In this document: piece by piece, positions 59,989 through 64,000 of the stretch
Layout: each line of letters begins with the position of its first letter
Numbering within the stretch: the stretch's first letter is position 1
NCBI GenBank assembly: GCA_934667815.1
Contig: CAKUMO010000010.1
Coordinates: forward strand, 17,811 to 81,810
Reading direction: 5' to 3'
From: an uncultured Oscillospiraceae bacterium
Lineage (GTDB): Bacteria > Bacillota > Clostridia > Oscillospirales > Oscillospiraceae
Length of the DNA: 64,000 nt
Made by a program: the position numbers and the translations under genes
The notes under the pieces: generated by a model
The model's database searches: none
The model's input: the letters and a program-made list of their open reading frames with translations, nothing else
Told to the model about the DNA's origin: nothing

Positions 59989-60030
59989 TCAAAGCGGCCG
60001 CATCACATAACGGTGATGCGGCCGCTTTGA
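59989..60030. repeat. 18-bp perfect inverted repeat
   Basis: TCAAAGCGGCCGCATCAC (59989-60006) and its exact complement (60013-60030) form an 18-bp stem with a 6-nt loop. It lacks an adjacent T-run. It lies in the 530-bp gap upstream of the helicase and the TetR gene, and could end a transcript that has since been lost. Confidence 0.6.
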
Positions 60031-60079
60031 CGGTTTCTCCTTTTTGGGGGGCAACTCCGTGCTTATCGCGAATTGCCGG

Positions 60080-60265
60080 CTACGCGGAACGATACTCCGC
60101 CAGAACTTTTGGGACGACGGTTCCGTATTCGTCAAGCTGTACGGCATATGACCCAACGGATAACTTTCCGCTGTTTATGTCATTTATCATCAAGTCCGAC
60201 GAGGCCAAAGCATAGCGGACGATCATCAGAGCTTCCGTCTGCTGACGCTTTTCCCCACCTGTCAA
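60080..60265 (-). CDS. possible 61-residue protein of unknown function
   Basis: A minus-strand frame starts at TTG 60263-60265, or at the ATG 13 codons later (ALMIVRYALASSDLM), and ends SYAVQLDEYGTVVPKVLAEYRSA. Residue use looks coding-like, but there is no clear ribosome site and I recognise no family. It may be a small real gene or a fragment of a lost one. Confidence 0.35.
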   Translation of the reverse strand: MTGGEKRQQTEALMIVRYALASSDLMINDINSGKLSVGSYAVQLDEYGTVVPKVLAEYRSA

Positions 60266-60347
60266 CCGGCTGCCGGTTTACTTTTGTTTTTGAAAATTCA
60301 TTTCTGATAACAATGCACGTTTTTGCATTGATGCTTCGGATTTCCTA

Positions 60348-60376
60348 TTGAAAACAGGACGCCTGTATGCTACAAT
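60348..60376 (+). promoter_or_regulatory. promoter of the TetR/hydrolase/methyltransferase unit
   Basis: TTGAAA (60348-60353) and TACAAT (60371-60376) have a 17-bp spacer, and TGC precedes the -10. The -10 overlaps the palindromic operator at 60374-60405. Confidence 0.7.
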
Positions 60377-60405
60377 ATGACCGGATGAACAATTGTGGTC
60401 ATATT
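60374..60405 (+). promoter_or_regulatory. TetR-type operator
   Basis: AATATGACC (60374-60382) and GGTCATATT (60397-60405) are perfect 9-bp inverted repeats around 14 bp. The site covers the -10 and the start region just before the TetR gene, so negative autoregulation is likely. Confidence 0.65.
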
Positions 60406-60422
60406 TTGTAGGAGGCGTGGAT

Positions 60423-61001
60423 TTGGCTTTTTCCGATTTTGAAACCGAGCAGATTTACAAGGCTTTGCTCGCGGAAACACGGCGTTGCGCGGTTACGCTT
60501 GGGATGCGAAAAACTTCGGTTGACCAGTTGACGCAGGCTGTGGGAATTTCAAAAGGCTCGTTTTATAAGTTCTTTGATTCCAAAGAGCTGCTGTTTTTCG
60601 CGGTTCTTGAAGATATCCATACCGAGCTCTACGATGTTGCCGACGGAGTGCTCCGTGAGAATACCGGCCTGCCGCCGGCAGAGCGCGCGGCAAAGGCGAT
60701 TCTTGCCGTTTGCAAGCGGATGGCGGATACAGGTGTGATGACCTTTATTGAAAATGATGTGGCGTCGCTGCTGCAAAGGCTTCCGGAAAATGTCAAAGCA
60801 GAGCATTATCACGATGACGAAACGCATATCCGTGATTTGCTCGAAGCGAATGCACTCTGTCCCAAAGGCGGCACAGCGCTGGCGACCGCTGCCGTGCGCG
60901 GATTGATTTTGACGATTTCCCACAAGGAGCAGATCGGTTCCCTTTATCCGCAGGTGCTGGATTTGTTGGTGCGCGGCGCCTGCAAGGAACTGTTTTCATA
61001 A
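60423..61001 (+). CDS. TetR/AcrR family transcriptional regulator
   Basis: This protein of about 192 residues has an N-terminal helix-turn-helix (TSVDQLTQAVGISKGSFYKFF, shown as SVDQLTQAVGISKGSFYKF) and a ligand-binding C-terminal half of the type with ERAAKAILAVCKRM. TTG at 60423-60425 is the likely start, since GGAGG lies 7 nt upstream; a GTG at 60417 touches that site. It probably represses its own unit through the operator at 60374-60405. The ligand is unknown. It heads a unit with an alpha/beta hydrolase and a methyltransferase. Confidence 0.88.
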   Translation: MAFSDFETEQIYKALLAETRRCAVTLGMRKTSVDQLTQAVGISKGSFYKFFDSKELLFFAVLEDIHTELYDVADGVLRENTGLPPAERAAKAILAVCKRMADTGVMTFIENDVASLLQRLPENVKAEHYHDDETHIRDLLEANALCPKGGTALATAAVRGLILTISHKEQIGSLYPQVLDLLVRGACKELFS

Positions 61002-61082
61002 AAAGCGCAAGCTGCCGCAAGGCGGCTTTTCGCAGGAAATGTGGTTAGCATATCCTAACCAATACAATTAAAGGAGGATGCC

Positions 61083-61856
61083 ATGAAGTTTAAGACATTG
61101 GGGAATCGGGACAATCCCGCCGTTTTGTTCTTCCACGCCATGGGCGTAACGGGCGAGAGCAGCGAACCGGTTGCGAAGTATTTGCAGGATCGGTATTTCT
61201 GCATTCTGCCCACCTCCACCGTTTACTGCGAGGGGCAGAAATATGTCAGCAAGGTGGACGAGATACGGCAGGTGGAGAGCTTCTTGGAAGAGCAGGGCGT
61301 GAAAAGCCTCGCCATAGTGGTTGCTTCCTCCATTGGGGCAGACCTTGCCGCAGCGTTTTTGGCACAGACAAAGCTGCCCGTGGAACACGCGTTCTTTGAC
61401 GGCGGTCAATTTGCCAGAATTGGAAACGCAACGCGCCGCATTATGACGCCGTTTTTGTATTTTGCCATCAAGAGTCTGTATTGGTCAAGGGGCAAAACCC
61501 TTAAAAGAATTATGTGGTGTGACGACGATGCAATCAAGCCGTATTTTATTGCTGCGGGCAAAGCGCTGCGGTATGGGAATCTGCGCCGCCAGTTATCTGA
61601 CAGTCTGGAGGACAAGCCCTTCCCACCGCTGACGGAGATATTACAAAAGCACAGCTACTTCGAATTTGGCAGCATTGAGGAGCATTTCAAATACCGGGAC
61701 GCCGTGATGAAGGCGTATCCCTGCGGTCATTTCCCCGTTTTTGAAGGAAAGAATCACATGCACTATCAGATTCGTGAGCCGCAGAATTTTGCGAAAATGC
61801 TGATTTCCGTGATGGAACAGGATAAAATGCCGGAACTATCATTTATCAGAAAGTGA
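61083..61856 (+). CDS. alpha/beta hydrolase
   Basis: This 257-residue alpha/beta-hydrolase-fold protein has an oxyanion-region FFHAMGVTGESSEPV near residues 15-30 and a nucleophile elbow VVASSIGADLA (Ser near 84), which differs from GxSxG by Ala in the first position. FPVFEGKNHMHY near the C-terminus carries the probable catalytic His. No signal peptide is seen. AAAGGAGG precedes the ATG. It follows the TetR gene by 80 bp and precedes the methyltransferase by 9 bp. The substrate is unknown. Confidence 0.85.
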   Translation: MKFKTLGNRDNPAVLFFHAMGVTGESSEPVAKYLQDRYFCILPTSTVYCEGQKYVSKVDEIRQVESFLEEQGVKSLAIVVASSIGADLAAAFLAQTKLPVEHAFFDGGQFARIGNATRRIMTPFLYFAIKSLYWSRGKTLKRIMWCDDDAIKPYFIAAGKALRYGNLRRQLSDSLEDKPFPPLTEILQKHSYFEFGSIEEHFKYRDAVMKAYPCGHFPVFEGKNHMHYQIREPQNFAKMLISVMEQDKMPELSFIRK

Positions 61857-61865
61857 GAGATACTT

Positions 61866-62714
61866 ATGAAATACAAAATTGAGAAAAACACCGTACAGGA
61901 AACGCTGATTATTCCGCTGTATGCCAGAAAGGTATGCTCGGAGCTGTATCCGAGTCTCTATCGGGACGAAACGGCGGTTCGCCTGATTGATGAAATCGAC
62001 TATGACTTTTCGGACGCCGAGAAAAAATCCCGCAGCCTCATGCAGCGCTTCGGCTCCTTGGAGGTCGCCATGCGTCAGAATGATCTGGCGTGGGAGATAC
62101 GAGACTATCTGAAAAACCACCCCGAAGCGGCGGTGGTCAACCTTGGCTGCGGGCTGGACGGCACCGGCAGAAGCTGCGACAACGGCGCCTGCAAAATTTA
62201 CAATCTGGATTTTCCCGATGTCATCGCCGTGCGCAATGAGCTGCTGCCCGCCGGAGAACGGGAGGAGAACATCCCCTGCGACCTGAACGACACGGCGTGG
62301 TTCCGTAAAATCGACGTCTCCGGCGGCGCGGTGTTCTTTGCCTCCGGCGTGTTCTATTATTTCCTGACAGAGCAGGTCAAAGCGCTGGTGCAGCAGATGG
62401 CGGACGCGTTTCCAGGCGGCGTGCTGGTATTCGACGCGGCCAATCGGACGGCAGTAAAGATGATCGCAAAGACCTGGCTCAAGAGTGCGAAAATCAAGGA
62501 TGTGGGCGCGTATTTTGCTGTTTCGGACGCGAAAGGCGAGCTTTCTTTGTGGGATAGCCGCCTCCAGGTCACAAGCCGCGGCTATATGCTGGGCTACAAT
62601 GATCTTCGCGACCCGTCCGTCGGCGGCTTTTTCCGTTTCCTTGCAAGGGTCGGCGATCACCGGATGAAAATGCAGATCGTGAAGATCGGGTTCAAAAATC
62701 AGCAGCCCAAATAG
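61866..62714 (+). CDS. class I SAM-dependent methyltransferase, LCM/TcmP type
   Basis: This 282-residue methyltransferase resembles the leucine-carboxyl-methyltransferase / tetracenomycin TcmP family, which methylates carboxyl or hydroxyl groups of small molecules. The N-terminal PLYARKVCSELYPSLYRD and EKKSRSLMQRFGSLE are typical. The SAM loop is VVNLGCGLDGTGRS, with the acidic ribose contact at LDFPDV. FFASGVFYYFLTEQVKAL matches the family motif GVxxYL. It is probably cotranscribed with the hydrolases. Such small units may modify or detoxify a xenobiotic; that is inference. Confidence 0.88.
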   Translation: MKYKIEKNTVQETLIIPLYARKVCSELYPSLYRDETAVRLIDEIDYDFSDAEKKSRSLMQRFGSLEVAMRQNDLAWEIRDYLKNHPEAAVVNLGCGLDGTGRSCDNGACKIYNLDFPDVIAVRNELLPAGEREENIPCDLNDTAWFRKIDVSGGAVFFASGVFYYFLTEQVKALVQQMADAFPGGVLVFDAANRTAVKMIAKTWLKSAKIKDVGAYFAVSDAKGELSLWDSRLQVTSRGYMLGYNDLRDPSVGGFFRFLARVGDHRMKMQIVKIGFKNQQPK

Positions 62715-62821
62715 CAGACAACCTGCCCATTGTCAACGCACTCGCCTGCGCTTGGATCGCATTCGGCAATCTATGGATGTTCGGCGGGCTGCTTACAGTA
62801 ACGAGTCGTACAAAAAGCTAG
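62714..62821 (+). pseudogene. remnant of a membrane-protein C-terminus
   Basis: In the frame ending at TAG 62819-62821 the sequence reads ADNLPIVNALACAWIAFGN then LWMFGGLLTVTSRTKS, which looks like the last membrane helix of a transporter-like protein. There is no start or upstream part: the frame runs into the methyltransferase end. It suggests a deletion that joined two genes here. Confidence 0.35.
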
Positions 62822-62842
62822 GACGGATTTGGGATAAACATA

Positions 62843-63685
62843 ATGTTATATTCAGAGAAGTTAGAATTATTTTCGTCAGCGCATCCCTGCGAAACCGTAA
62901 CGGCGGCGGGAGTGCCGTACCGCTATATTCTGAACGGAAACGCTGCCGGCAAAGCGCTGGTGTTTTTAAACGGCGGGATGAACACGCTCGAAATGTGGAT
63001 GGATTATGTGGATGGACTATCAGACGATTTCCGCATTCTCCTGTTCGACTATCCGCAGGAGCTGCGAACCAATCAGGAGCTTGTGACCGGAATGCACGCC
63101 TTCTTTCAATCGCTCGGAATTGAAGCCCCTATCCTTGTCGGGGCAAGCGACGGCGGAATGGTCGCGCAGATCTATGTGCAGAAGTACCCCGGAGAGACGG
63201 GCGGGTTGATTCTCATTTCCACCGGCGGCATGGACGCAAATACCCTGAAAAGTCTGAAAAAGAAATATTTCATTGCGCCGTTGATGCTGTGGTACATGAA
63301 GCACTGCAACTATGAAAAGCTCAAGCCGAGGCTCATAAAGGCGGGCATGAGCCATATCCGCAACGAAATCGCGGAGGAAATCGCCTATGCCAAAGACATG
63401 TTTGAAACGATTTTCAAGGATTACAAGCAGGAGAAGGATGTGCATATCTCCGGTCTGCTTGCCGATCTTATGAATCAGAAGCCCGTGACCGAGGCAGATT
63501 TTGCGGCGCTGGAGGGAAAAATTCTTCTTATCCTGCCCGATCAGGACTTCTTCTCCGGGAAAATGCAGGAGGATCTTATCCGATTGATGCACAAGCCGCA
63601 GATCGCTTATGTTTCCGGCGGCCATCTGTCAACGGTACTGAAGACGGAGAATTACATCCGCGCCATCCGTGAGTTTCTGAAGTGA
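62843..63685 (+). CDS. alpha/beta hydrolase
   Basis: This 280-residue alpha/beta hydrolase has the oxyanion region LVFLNGGMNTLEMW, the nucleophile elbow ILVGASDGGMVAQIY (GxSxG, Ser near 104), an acid region LLILPDQDFFSG and the catalytic His in VSGGHLSTVL. It resembles haloperoxidase/hydroxynitrile-lyase-like small-molecule esterases. No signal peptide is seen. The ribosome site (GGGATAA) is weak. It is distinct from the hydrolase at 61083 and lies after the pseudogene scar. The substrate is unknown. Confidence 0.87.
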   Translation: MLYSEKLELFSSAHPCETVTAAGVPYRYILNGNAAGKALVFLNGGMNTLEMWMDYVDGLSDDFRILLFDYPQELRTNQELVTGMHAFFQSLGIEAPILVGASDGGMVAQIYVQKYPGETGGLILISTGGMDANTLKSLKKKYFIAPLMLWYMKHCNYEKLKPRLIKAGMSHIRNEIAEEIAYAKDMFETIFKDYKQEKDVHISGLLADLMNQKPVTEADFAALEGKILLILPDQDFFSGKMQEDLIRLMHKPQIAYVSGGHLSTVLKTENYIRAIREFLK

Positions 63686-63740
63686 TCGGCAAGGCATGAA
63701 ATAACTGCGCAAGGATCCTCTAAATATGGGCAAAAAATAA

Positions 63741-63772
63741 CGGTCACACAATCCAAACGGACTGTGTGGCCG
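63741..63772 (+). terminator. hairpin after the hydrolase gene
   Basis: CGGTCACACAATCC (63741-63754) and GGACTGTGTGGCCG (63759-63772) form a 14-bp stem with two G-T wobbles and an AAAC loop, followed by TATTTATAT. Nothing further is seen from 63773 to 63893. Confidence 0.65.
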
Positions 63773-63893
63773 TATTTATATCAGTTGCTTTGCCTGTGCC
63801 GCCTGCGTCAACTCTTTATTAGCGCTGTTCCTTGATGGCAGCGAACGCAGGCGCAGAACACCATATTTTTCTTAAAAACGATTCAAAGCCCCC

Positions 63894-63942
63894 TTGACAA
63901 GTAACCGTTCGGTTGCTATAATGATAGTGACCGAGCGGTTAC
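63894..63942 (+). promoter_or_regulatory. consensus promoter with double palindromic TetR operator
   Basis: TTGACA (63894-63899) and TATAAT (63917-63922), preceded by TGC, have a 17-bp spacer. GTAACCGTTCGGT (63901-63913) and ACCGAGCGGTTAC (63930-63942) are inverted repeats with one mismatch, on either side of the -10. The layout implies tight autorepression by the TetR protein that follows. Confidence 0.8.
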
Positions 63943-63963
63943 TACGAATTTGGGAGTGAAATT

Positions 63964-64000
63964 ATGGCTGGAGATACCAAAGAGCGCATTTTGGAAACCG
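63964..64000 (+). CDS. TetR/AcrR family regulator, N-terminus only (cut by window end)
   Basis: Only MAGDTKERILET is visible. The TKERIL pattern is the usual first helix of TetR proteins. GGGAG lies 8 nt before the ATG at 63964-63966. The operator at 63901-63942 supports the family. The remainder lies outside the window. Confidence 0.7.
   Translation, partial: MAGDTKERILET

Overview
The window reads as a chromosomal segment of a spore-forming, Gram-positive gut Clostridia, most likely an Oscillospiraceae/Ruminococcaceae relative. This placement is inferred, not measured. Supporting signs are SpoIIR, a large SRP RNA with an Alu domain of the Bacillus type, a lipoteichoic-acid-synthase-like protein, surface proteins with PxTG-type anchors, an ECF folate transporter under a THF riboswitch, GC-rich coding sequence, and many ATGA stop/start overlaps. 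No rRNA, canonical tRNA, CRISPR array, transposase or phage gene was found.

Layout. 1-3.4 kb: copper-chaperone-like protein, a dispersed repeat, then spoIIR, ispE and a DUF1015 gene on the minus strand. 3.5-13 kb: a DUF378 membrane protein and two matched modules, each an AraC-type regulator divergent from a very large secreted glycoside hydrolase (a GH127 beta-L-arabinofuranosidase and a GH27/GH36-like enzyme). The two enzymes have almost the same C-terminal tail. 13-20 kb: core minus-strand genes rpsU, SRP RNA, acpP and the operon hflX-yigZ-dgt-dnaG-rpoD. 20-27 kb: rpmE, a zinc-ribbon protein, tmcAL with an apparent CTG start, then ackA, pepT, a MazG-like gene and a TraB/GumN lipoprotein. 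27-36 kb: minus-strand secA-pgeF-substrate-binding lipoprotein-LTA-synthase-like gene, and a cation efflux gene. 36-46 kb: a heterodimeric ABC exporter, typA, and a two-component system followed by an HtrA protein that has lost its catalytic His and Ser. 46-50 kb: folT-folC-SGNH hydrolase under a THF riboswitch, a GNAT acetyltransferase and a YcxB-like membrane protein. 50-56 kb: an RNA-repair locus. 56-60 kb: an unknown protein and a UvrD-family helicase. 60-64 kb: two TetR regulators around two alpha/beta hydrolases and an LCM-type methyltransferase.

The most interesting region is 50.5-55.9 kb. Two WYL regulators (one frameshifted) and a Cys-rich mini-protein precede two tandem tRNA-like elements, the RNA ligase RtcB and a DUF2828 vWA protein, all on the minus strand. 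This resembles the proteobacterial Rsr-Y RNA-RtcBA operons, built from different parts. A second theme is a family of about 200-bp non-coding elements with terminal inverted repeats, at 260, 27382, 40315 and 46099. One copy sits exactly between two identical 25-bp repeats. A third is apparent enzyme-to-scaffold decay: an HtrA pseudoprotease and a HAD-phosphatase-like domain without its Asp residues, fused to an LTA-synthase-like protein.
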